From Gammaproteobacteria bacterium (GTDB lineage: Bacteria; Pseudomonadota; Gammaproteobacteria; Steroidobacterales; Woeseiaceae), in NCBI GenBank assembly GCA_003645495.1, contig QNFK01000008.1, positions 1 through 17,137 on the forward strand: a stretch of DNA of 17,137 bases. The letters run 5' to 3'. The notes below the pieces were generated by a model. That model was not told the origin of the DNA. It saw nothing but the letters and a program-made list of their open reading frames with translations, and did not search any database. The position numbers and the translations under genes were made by a program. How positions within the stretch are numbered: position 1 is the stretch's first letter; every line of letters begins with the position of its first letter. Shown in pieces: positions 8,164-13,900 of this stretch.

Positions 8164-8183
8164 TCGTGCGTGCTCGTGCGTGC
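8164..8183. repeat. 10-bp perfect tandem duplication
   Basis: The unit TCGTGCGTGC occurs twice in a row (8164-8173, 8174-8183), 35 bases after the 13-bp duplication. Both have the look of replication-slippage events in non-coding sequence. Confidence 0.8.
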
Positions 8184-8422
8184 GCCACGCGCAACGAATT
8201 TTGCTGCATGTGTGTGCTGTTAGTACTAGACTCCCGGATTATGTCGCAGACCCTGAAATAGCGATATGCAAGTCCGCTAAAAAGTTCGAACGGGTTCTCT
8301 CTTTTACACATTAGTAGCCTCTGGTTGCAGCAGCGATTGCAAGCTGTGATGCGCCTCACGGTGAGTGATATTCGAGGTGACTATAGTTCGTAATACAGGA
8401 CAAATGACAAGAACACGGACGT

Positions 8423-8614
8423 ATGTCAAACAATTATTCAGAAAATAATTCGCCGGTAACGGCCCTCAAGAATGAATCATCACGCCAACGCTGGGAAATG
8501 TTTCATCGTGCGATTGCACATGCCAAGCAATCGAATAACGATGCGCTGCAGGAGGCTGAACAGCCACCGGCAGAGTGCAAACGAACCGGCCCGCTGCTGT
8601 CGATAGCTCGTTAG
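8423..8614 (+). CDS. small hydrophilic protein, unknown function, possibly frameshifted
   Basis: A 63-residue frame from ATG 8423: MSNNYSENNSPVTAL, then RQRWEMFHRAIAHAKQSNND, then a Pro/Glu segment, ending GPLLSIAR at TAG 8612-8614. No known family was recognised. The centre (Trp-x-x-Phe-His-Arg) resembles GWQQYRQW of the 7819 protein. In the alternative frame, open from 8560, the DNA reads AVDSSLDRTIYAWKYW, which resembles VDPSLYTWKGYRNW of that same protein. This suggests that a single-base indel near 8560-8600 may have split an ancestral gene. A purine-rich site directly before ATG 8423 is weak. The next gene starts 16 bases after the stop, so the two may form an operon. Confidence 0.42.
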   Translation: MSNNYSENNSPVTALKNESSRQRWEMFHRAIAHAKQSNNDALQEAEQPPAECKRTGPLLSIAR

Positions 8615-8630
8615 ACAGGACTATTTACGC

Positions 8631-8882
8631 ATGGAAGTACTGGTTCAGTATCTTGATGATCTTGAAGATCTTATTTACGCAATCGCATTGCTGGCGGAAA
8701 AAATCCGCAATGCTGTTCGGTTTTTCCTATTTATGGTTGCCTCATTTGCACTGCAATTGTTCGGTGTATTTATCGCCCTCGTCAGCCCGCCTATAGCCGT
8801 CGCCGTCGCCTCCCTGTTGCTCGTTGGAATGCTCTATCGCGGCGTCGTGCAAGGTATGCCACAGGCTAAAGCAACGTCCTAG
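8631..8882 (+). CDS. small two-helix membrane protein, unknown function
   Basis: An 83-residue product from ATG 8631 with a CAGGA Shine-Dalgarno-like site about 10 bases upstream. Residues 1-22 form an acidic segment (YLDDLEDLIYA), followed by a basic patch (EKIRNAVR). Two hydrophobic helices are then visible: about 29-50 (FFLFMVASFALQLFGVFIALV) and 52-71 (PPIAVAVASLLLVGMLYRGVV), joined by a very short SPP turn, so a hairpin in the inner membrane with both ends cytoplasmic is likely. I do not recognise a family. It begins 16 bases after the preceding small gene and lies upstream of the htpG promoter. Coding capacity is supported by the coherent topology and the ribosome binding site. Confidence 0.6.
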   Translation: MEVLVQYLDDLEDLIYAIALLAEKIRNAVRFFLFMVASFALQLFGVFIALVSPPIAVAVASLLLVGMLYRGVVQGMPQAKATS

Positions 8883-8913
8883 CCCGGTTCGGCTGCCTCC
8901 CAGGCCGGACAAG

Positions 8914-8939
8914 CTTGAAAATCTGCCATTAATCCCTAT
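8914..8939 (+). promoter_or_regulatory. sigma-32-like heat-shock promoter of htpG
   Basis: CTTGAAA at 8914-8920 matches the sigma-32 -35 element (CTTGAA). After 14 bases counted from CTTGAA, CCCTAT at 8934-8939 matches five of six positions of the -10 core CCCCAT. The E. coli groE promoter has the same order with 13 bases between. Transcription would start near 8946, giving a leader of about 70 bases before the htpG GTG. HtpG is a classical sigma-32 target, so position and neighbour agree. Confidence 0.7.
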
Positions 8940-8951
8940 CGTGTGTTTCCC

Positions 8952-8973
8952 CACGGCAGTTAGTTTTGCCGTG
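8952..8973 (+). promoter_or_regulatory. hairpin in the htpG leader
   Basis: CACGGCA (8952-8958) and TGCCGTG (8967-8973) form a perfect 7-bp stem around an 8-base loop, between the predicted heat-shock start site and the ribosome binding site (CGGGAGA, 9001-9007). No T run follows, so it is not a terminator. It does not cover the ribosome binding site, so a simple RNA thermometer is not supported. Transcript stability or a protein site is possible. Confidence 0.5.
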
Positions 8974-9014
8974 ACGAGCAATATCATCATCTATAAAAGC
9001 CGGGAGAATACGAA

Positions 9015-10892
9015 GTGAGCGACACGTTTGAGCGGGAAACACTGGGTTTTCAGACCGAGGTTAAGCAATTACTGCAGCTGATGATCCGGTCGCTGTACAG
9101 CAACAAGGAAATATTCCTGCGCGAGCTGATCTCCAATGCATCCGATGCCGCCGACAAGCTGCGCTTTGAAGCGCTGGCCTCTCCGGAGCTGCTGGAGGAT
9201 GACCCGGATCTAAGGATCAACATCACTTTCAATGCGAAAGATAAAACGCTGGCCGTGGCCGACAATGGTATCGGCATGTCGCGCGACGAGTTGATCGCAA
9301 ACCTGGGCACGATTGCCCGTTCCGGTACAGCAGAATTCCTGGAAAAAATGAGCGGCGATGAAAAGCATGACGCGAGTCTTATCGGACAATTCGGCGTTGG
9401 CTTTTATTCCGCGTTTATCGTAGCCGACAAGGTAGAGGTCGAGACTCGCAGAGCAGGATTAACGGCCGACCAGGGTGTTCGCTGGACATCTGCCGGAGAG
9501 GGTGAATTTACGGTCGAGAGTGCGGAAATTGAAAATCGCGGCACAACCGTAACCCTGCACCTGAAGGACTCAGAGACAGAATTTCTGGAATCGTTCCGGC
9601 TCGAATCCCTGATTCGCAAATACTCAGACCATATTGGTTTTTCAGTCTTGCTAAAAAATGCTGAGGAAGACAAGGAAGAAGCAAAAACCGTCAACTCGGC
9701 TACTGCATTGTGGACTCGATCCCGCTCCGACATCAGTGACGATGAGTACAAGGAGTTCTATAAATACCTGTCGCACGATTTCGTCGATCCGCTTGGCTGG
9801 AGCCACAATCGTGTCGAGGGTAAACGCGAATACGTCAGCCTGCTCTTTATTCCCGGCACTGCGCCATTTGATTTGTGGAATCGCGAAGCTCCCAAGGGGC
9901 TCAAGTTGTACGTACAGCGCGTTTTCATTATGGATGACGCAGAAAATTTCCTGCCGCTGTACTTACGTTTTATCAAGGGTGTAGTCGACTCGGCTGATCT
10001 GCCGCTAAATGTTTCCAGGGAAATTTTGCAGCACAGCCCCCACCTGGACGCCATGCGTAGCGCATTGACCAGGCGCGCCCTCGACATGCTGCGCGGTATG
10101 GCGAAGGATTCCGCCGACAACTATGCGAAGTTCTGGCAGGAATGCGGCCAGACGCTTAAAGAAGGCGTGGTCGAGGACCAGGAAAACAGAGACAAGCTGA
10201 TGTCGTTGCTGCGCTTTACGACAACGCACTCGGAGTCCGATAAACAGGACCAGTCGTTGCAGGATTACCTGTCCAGGGCAGTCGACGGGCAGGACAAGAT
10301 TTACTATCTGCTCAGCGATAGCCTGGCGACAGCGAAATCCAGTCCACACCTGGAACAACTCCAGGCTAAAGGTCTGGAAGTATTGTTGCTGCATGATCGT
10401 ATCGATCCCTGGATGGTTGATCATTTTGGCGAATTTGAGGGCAAGTCATTTCAGGACGTTGGACGCGGCCAGCTGGCGCTCCCGGAAGGGGATGGCGAGA
10501 TGACCCAGGAAGCCATGAATGATGAGAACAAACCGCTGCTGAAAAAAATCAAAAGGATCCTCAAGGATCGGGTCGAAGCGGTAAATGTCAGTCAGCGCCT
10601 GGTTGATTCGCCCGCTTGCGTCGTTACGACTGAGCAGGACCTGACACCACAATTGCGCCGCATGCTGGAAGCGTCCGGGCAGCAATTGCCGGAGTCCAAA
10701 CCAATTCTGGAAATAAACATCGAACACCCGCTCGTCACGCGGCTTTCGGCGGAAACGAATGACAAGCGATTTGGTGATTTGTCAAATATCGTGCTCGACC
10801 ACGCATTGCTGGCAGAGGGCGCACAGCTCGAAAATCCGGCAGACTATGTGCAACGGATGAATCGCTACCTGCTCGATATCGAGGCGGGTTAG
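9015..10892 (+). CDS. htpG: molecular chaperone HtpG (bacterial Hsp90)
   Basis: HtpG is the cytoplasmic Hsp90, an ATP-driven dimeric clamp that remodels client proteins with DnaK. The 625-residue length is typical. The N-terminal GHKL ATPase domain shows RELISNASDAADKLR with the catalytic Glu of RELIS, DNGIGM, GTIARSG and GQFGVGFYSAF, and GTTVTLHL closes it. The middle domain has LYVQRVFIMDD, LPLYLRFIKGVVDS and LPLNVSRE. The C-terminal dimerisation region includes a segment ending CVVTTEQDLTPQLRRML. The start is GTG 9015, eight bases after the purine-rich CGGGAGA. A sigma-32-like promoter and a leader hairpin lie upstream. msrB follows 32 bases later on the same strand, suggesting a stress-linked unit. 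Confidence 0.97.
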   Translation: MSDTFERETLGFQTEVKQLLQLMIRSLYSNKEIFLRELISNASDAADKLRFEALASPELLEDDPDLRINITFNAKDKTLAVADNGIGMSRDELIANLGTIARSGTAEFLEKMSGDEKHDASLIGQFGVGFYSAFIVADKVEVETRRAGLTADQGVRWTSAGEGEFTVESAEIENRGTTVTLHLKDSETEFLESFRLESLIRKYSDHIGFSVLLKNAEEDKEEAKTVNSATALWTRSRSDISDDEYKEFYKYLSHDFVDPLGWSHNRVEGKREYVSLLFIPGTAPFDLWNREAPKGLKLYVQRVFIMDDAENFLPLYLRFIKGVVDSADLPLNVSREILQHSPHLDAMRSALTRRALDMLRGMAKDSADNYAKFWQECGQTLKEGVVEDQENRDKLMSLLRFTTTHSESDKQDQSLQDYLSRAVDGQDKIYYLLSDSLATAKSSPHLEQLQAKGLEVLLLHDRIDPWMVDHFGEFEGKSFQDVGRGQLALPEGDGEMTQEAMNDENKPLLKKIKRILKDRVEAVNVSQRLVDSPACVVTTEQDLTPQLRRMLEASGQQLPESKPILEINIEHPLVTRLSAETNDKRFGDLSNIVLDHALLAEGAQLENPADYVQRMNRYLLDIEAG

Positions 10893-10924
10893 AATTCTCG
10901 TCCGATTACCGGGAAAAAAGCACG

Positions 10925-11359
10925 ATGACGGACGCGGATAACAAAGAAGCGGATATTCAGGATCGTCTGACGGGCGAGCAATATGAAGTTACGCAGAAAA
11001 AAGGTACAGAAAGACCGTTTACAGGTCAGTACGTCAATAACAAGGAAGATGGCACCTATCTTTGTGTCTGCTGCGGGTCTGAGCTATTCAGTTCTGAGAC
11101 TAAATATGAATCCGGATCAGGCTGGCCCAGCTTCTGGCTGCCCCTGGCAGGGGACAACGTGTCGATTGTCCGCGACACCAGCCACGGCATGATTCGCGAC
11201 GAGGTTCAGTGCAGCAAATGCGCCGCACACCTGGGCCACGTTTTTGAAGACGGTCCACAGCCCAGTGGTCTGCGCTATTGCATCAACTCAGCGTCACTTG
11301 ATTTCGACGGCGCAGATTCAGATTCACAAAACATTAATCCAGAAAAGGTAGAGAAATGA
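10925..11359 (+). CDS. msrB: peptide-methionine (R)-S-oxide reductase MsrB
   Basis: MsrB reduces the R epimer of methionine sulfoxide in oxidised proteins, using thioredoxin. The 144-residue protein has the structural-zinc cysteines in YLCVCCG (Cys47, Cys50) and CSKC (Cys96, Cys99), the GSGWPSFW substrate-pocket motif, and HLGHVF. The catalytic Cys119 sits in RYCINSASLDF. There is no signal peptide, so it is cytoplasmic. A cysteine at position 49 next to the first zinc pair is an extra. The gene lies 32 bases after htpG, and its TGA overlaps the ATG of the FKBP lipoprotein (ATGA, 11356-11359). Grouping with htpG suggests induction with other protein-damage responses. Confidence 0.95.
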   Translation: MTDADNKEADIQDRLTGEQYEVTQKKGTERPFTGQYVNNKEDGTYLCVCCGSELFSSETKYESGSGWPSFWLPLAGDNVSIVRDTSHGMIRDEVQCSKCAAHLGHVFEDGPQPSGLRYCINSASLDFDGADSDSQNINPEKVEK

Positions 11360-11937
11360 ATAAATATCGACTGATAATCCTGATCATGACAGCGTTAGCG
11401 TTTACCGCCTGTAGCCAGTCCGGTAATGAACCACCGGCAGACGCTGTGGAAGACGCTGCCAGTTCAGATGATGGCATGGCCCCGGCCTGGGATATCGCCG
11501 GTATCGAGTCAGTCGAAATTGTTCCCGGGTTATCAAAAAGAATCCTGGAGGAGGGCAACGGTGCCGTGGCCGAAACAGGCCATACCGTAGTCGTTCACTA
11601 TACCGGCTGGCTTTTTGATGCCGATGCAGAAAATTTTCGTGGTGGCAAATTCGACAGTTCAGTCGATCGCGACCAGCATTTCGAATTTCCTCTGGGTGCA
11701 GGCCGGGTGATCAGGGGCTGGGATCAGGGTGTCGCTGGCATGAAAATCGGCGAAACCCGTGAGCTGACGATCGCACCGGAAATGGGCTATGGCGAACGTG
11801 GTGCGGGCGCCTTGATTCCGCCCGGATCCACACTGGTATTCGTTGTCCAGCTGGCGGATCTTCGTGGTCTCGGTATGCCAGACCAACTGGACATGCCGAC
11901 TCCTGCCGCGCCGGAACAACCCACTACGGAAAACTGA
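11356..11937 (+). CDS. FKBP-type peptidyl-prolyl isomerase, lipoprotein
   Basis: This 193-residue protein has a lipoprotein signal (MNKYRLIILIMTALAFTAC, lipidation at Cys19; Phe at -3 is slightly unusual) and an acidic linker to about residue 48. A complete FKBP domain follows: VVVHYTGWLFD, FDSSVDRD, FEFPLGAGRVIRGWDQGV, MKIGETRELTIAPEMGYGERG and IPPGSTLVFVVQL. The active-site Tyr, Phe, Asp and Trp positions of FKBP12-like domains are all present. It should catalyse proline isomerisation for proteins folding in the periplasm, tethered to a membrane. Residues after Cys19 are Ser-Gln, not Asp, so outer-membrane sorting is expected. The start overlaps the msrB stop by ATGA, and the last 14 bases overlap the convergent OmpA-like gene. 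Unlike FkpA it has no long N-terminal dimerisation domain. Confidence 0.9.
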   Translation: MNKYRLIILIMTALAFTACSQSGNEPPADAVEDAASSDDGMAPAWDIAGIESVEIVPGLSKRILEEGNGAVAETGHTVVVHYTGWLFDADAENFRGGKFDSSVDRDQHFEFPLGAGRVIRGWDQGVAGMKIGETRELTIAPEMGYGERGAGALIPPGSTLVFVVQLADLRGLGMPDQLDMPTPAAPEQPTTEN

Positions 11938-12793
11938 TCGCAAACTCGATGCGGCGGTTCACTTGCCGGGCGTGAGCACTATTTTCATCAAGCAGTGGCG
12001 CCGATGATCCGGCGCCAATAGGCTGCAAACGCACGGCGGCGACGCCGCCGGCGATCATGTAGGTCATCACAGAAATGGCACGTGCTTCGCTGAGTTGCTG
12101 GTTATTCGACTCGTTACCGCTTGCGTCCGTATGGCCGGTAATGGCAACGGTCGCTGCAGGACAATCCGCAACAATCTCGATCAGTTCGTCGGGGATGGAG
12201 AAGGCAGTTGAGCCCAGTTCGGTGCTATCTTGCGGAAACTCAACCCTGCGTCCCTGCAATGTCGATTGGAACAAGGCAGCGCATTGAATTTCCAGAGATG
12301 CCCCTGGATGCAGCTCAATAACCTCCTGCAGAAATTCCGTTCCTGCTGGAAGATTCTTTTCGAGTCTTGCAGCAGCTTCATCCCACGCCGTTTTTTGCAG
12401 CGTAATGCCACGTACAATGACCTTCGATTCGTCAATTGTTGCGGTTGCTGAGTAAGTTTGCGCAACAGCGCGCAGCGTCAATTCGGTGAGCAGCGCCCAG
12501 CCAGGAGGCATCACCTGAAGTTGCCGCAATTCGAAATCGTGTCTTGCGTGTGGGAATAACTCCAGCGCAGCCTGCCGCAGGATCGCCTCGTGCGCGACGG
12601 AACTCGTGTCACCGGTTATCGTAAGTGTCGAATTTTCATATTCGAACCTGATTCGTGGCGTAATCGACACCGATTCGGCTGCCGCGATTTGCTCGCGCGC
12701 TTTTCCTGTGCTGTTCAGGGTGGATAACAAAATCGCAGCAAGAATAGCTGCGCAGACCAGCAGTGTGCGTCTGACCAACGAAACGCTCAGCAA
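11924..12793 (-). CDS. OmpA-family peptidoglycan-binding protein, N-terminally anchored
   Basis: A 289-residue envelope protein. It begins with basic residues and one hydrophobic helix (about residues 8-25, LLVCAAILAAILLSTL) without a clear cleavage site, so an inner-membrane anchor is as likely as a signal peptide. The middle (about 40-170) has BON-like repeats (IRFEYENSTLTITGDTSSV, then VIVRGITLQ). The C-terminal OmpA domain has GHTDASGNESNNQQLSEARA and RQVNRRIEF, the usual diaminopimelate-binding Asp and Arg, plus two cysteines (QCAALF, ADCPAA) that could form a disulfide. The start is TTG 12793, seven bases before the end of the preceding gene, so translation is very probably coupled. The 3' end overlaps the FKBP gene by 14 bases on the other strand. 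The partner protein faces the cytoplasm. Confidence 0.78.
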   Translation of the reverse strand: MLSVSLVRRTLLVCAAILAAILLSTLNSTGKAREQIAAAESVSITPRIRFEYENSTLTITGDTSSVAHEAILRQAALELFPHARHDFELRQLQVMPPGWALLTELTLRAVAQTYSATATIDESKVIVRGITLQKTAWDEAAARLEKNLPAGTEFLQEVIELHPGASLEIQCAALFQSTLQGRRVEFPQDSTELGSTAFSIPDELIEIVADCPAATVAITGHTDASGNESNNQQLSEARAISVMTYMIAGGVAAVRLQPIGAGSSAPLLDENSAHARQVNRRIEFAISFP

Positions 12794-13863
12794 TTGTCGC
12801 TGTTTTTCCGGTACTGCAAATCACGGGCCTGACCAATCCAGTCCTCGCGATAAATACGGCTGCGAAAGCCTTTCAATTGCTGTGCAACGCGGTCGATATC
12901 GTATTCGCTCATCTCGGCAATCTGGTTGAAGCGATGGATGCCGAGGCTCTTCAGGGTTTTCTCGATGGCAGGTCCAACGCCTTTGATTTTCTTCAGGTCG
13001 TCAGTCTCCGGGGAATCATCGCCGTTACTTGCGGCCGTTGATTCACTGTGTTCGATTGATTCGGCATCGCCATATGCAGCGTAATCATCTGCATCGTCGT
13101 CTGGCAGGATTTCTTCATCCTCCACGATCTCTTCCACTACATCTTCAGCAGAGTCGTCGTGGATCTGATCCTGTAACGCCGCCACTTCATGTTCTGCTGT
13201 GCTGGCATGTGGTTCATTGGATGCATCCAGGCCATCTGGTAAAGAGTCTGCGTCAACCGGTTCGATCCTCGTGTGATCCGGCCTGACTGAATCCTCGAGC
13301 CTGTGAAGTTCTTCGCGTGCGCTCTCCAGCTCATCCTCAAGTGAGCGAATTCTTTGTTCACGTTCCTGATACTTCTCAACCAGCGGCGGTACCCGGTTCT
13401 GCCAACTCGTTAGTTCGCGACTAAGTTTGAATATCTTGTCGTCTTTGTCCTTAAGCGAACTGGCCGTTGCGGCTCCCTGTGATTCGTTGCTGTCATTTTC
13501 ACTTTTCAGGCGATTACGTTGTGCAATAGCGACTTCGAGTTTGGCGCGAAAGCCCTTTGCCTGGACCGCCAGCTCGTCACGCTGGACGAACGATTCCTTG
13601 AGCGACTCCGAGAGCTCTTTGGCGCGATTGGTGGCCTCCTTGTGCGACGCCTGGTACTGGCTGATTTGCTCCATCAGGCTTTTGTTTTGTTCGGCAAGCC
13701 TGCTGTGCTCGGATTGCTGCGATTCGATCTGATCCTGCCAGCCGGCATTGATCGCAATTTTCTCCTTGGCGCAGCGATCGCCTCTGAATAGCCAACCCAG
13801 AATAACGCCAACGACCAGCATGGCCGCAATTATTCCGACATGTACAGCAGTCAACTCAGGCAT
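12787..13863 (-). CDS. membrane-anchored coiled-coil protein with C-terminal helix-hairpin-helix domain
   Basis: This 358-residue protein has one transmembrane helix near the N-terminus (about residues 8-26, VGIIAAMLVVGVILGWLF), followed by RGDRCAKEK. By the positive-inside rule, the rest lies in the cytoplasm. Residues about 35-195 are rich in Glu, Gln, Lys and Leu with heptad-like spacing, a long coiled coil. About 200-285 is a very acidic linker (VVEEIVEDEEILPDDDADD). The C-terminus, DLKKIKGVGPAIEKTLKSLG then IHRFNQIAEMSEYDIDRV, is a helix-hairpin-helix domain of the type annotated as a predicted flap-endonuclease-like 5' DNA nuclease, known mainly for DNA binding. A catalytic activity is not visible. 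ATG 13863 has an AAGGAT site before it. It lies 37 bases behind rocD and overlaps the OmpA-like gene by 7 bases. Confidence 0.8.
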   Translation of the reverse strand: MPELTAVHVGIIAAMLVVGVILGWLFRGDRCAKEKIAINAGWQDQIESQQSEHSRLAEQNKSLMEQISQYQASHKEATNRAKELSESLKESFVQRDELAVQAKGFRAKLEVAIAQRNRLKSENDSNESQGAATASSLKDKDDKIFKLSRELTSWQNRVPPLVEKYQEREQRIRSLEDELESAREELHRLEDSVRPDHTRIEPVDADSLPDGLDASNEPHASTAEHEVAALQDQIHDDSAEDVVEEIVEDEEILPDDDADDYAAYGDAESIEHSESTAASNGDDSPETDDLKKIKGVGPAIEKTLKSLGIHRFNQIAEMSEYDIDRVAQQLKGFRSRIYREDWIGQARDLQYRKNSDNC

Positions 13864-13900
13864 CGCTCGTTATCCTTAAACCTGACTTATTTTGGGTAAT

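Larger units (their letters stand above)
8083..8422. other. 340-base gap without a convincing gene; two tandem duplications
   Basis: No open frame here has a plausible start, codon pattern and recognisable product. The two frames longer than 90 codons that cross it both overlap the end of the 7819 gene. The gap contains a perfect 13-bp tandem repeat, a perfect 10-bp tandem repeat and, close to the next gene, AT-rich sequence with possible -10 elements (TATAGT 8382-8387 or TAATAC 8391-8396) but no clear -35. No intrinsic terminator with a T run is visible. A small RNA or the decayed remains of a gene cannot be excluded. Confidence 0.5.

Noticed and set aside
8104..8183. CRISPR-like array
   Set aside because: Two different units each repeated only twice with no spacers.
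7895..8314. 139-codon plus-strand frame across the end of the 7819 gene
   Set aside because: Overlaps the 7819 gene in another frame and passes through both tandem duplications; composition is not protein-like.
8057..8359. 100-codon minus-strand frame in the intergenic gap
   Set aside because: Cys- and Arg-rich random-looking product, crosses the tandem duplications, and no ribosome binding site was seen.
12787..13863. Calling the helix-hairpin-helix protein a nuclease
   Set aside because: Only the DNA-binding hairpin is visible; no catalytic acidic cluster typical of flap nucleases is seen.
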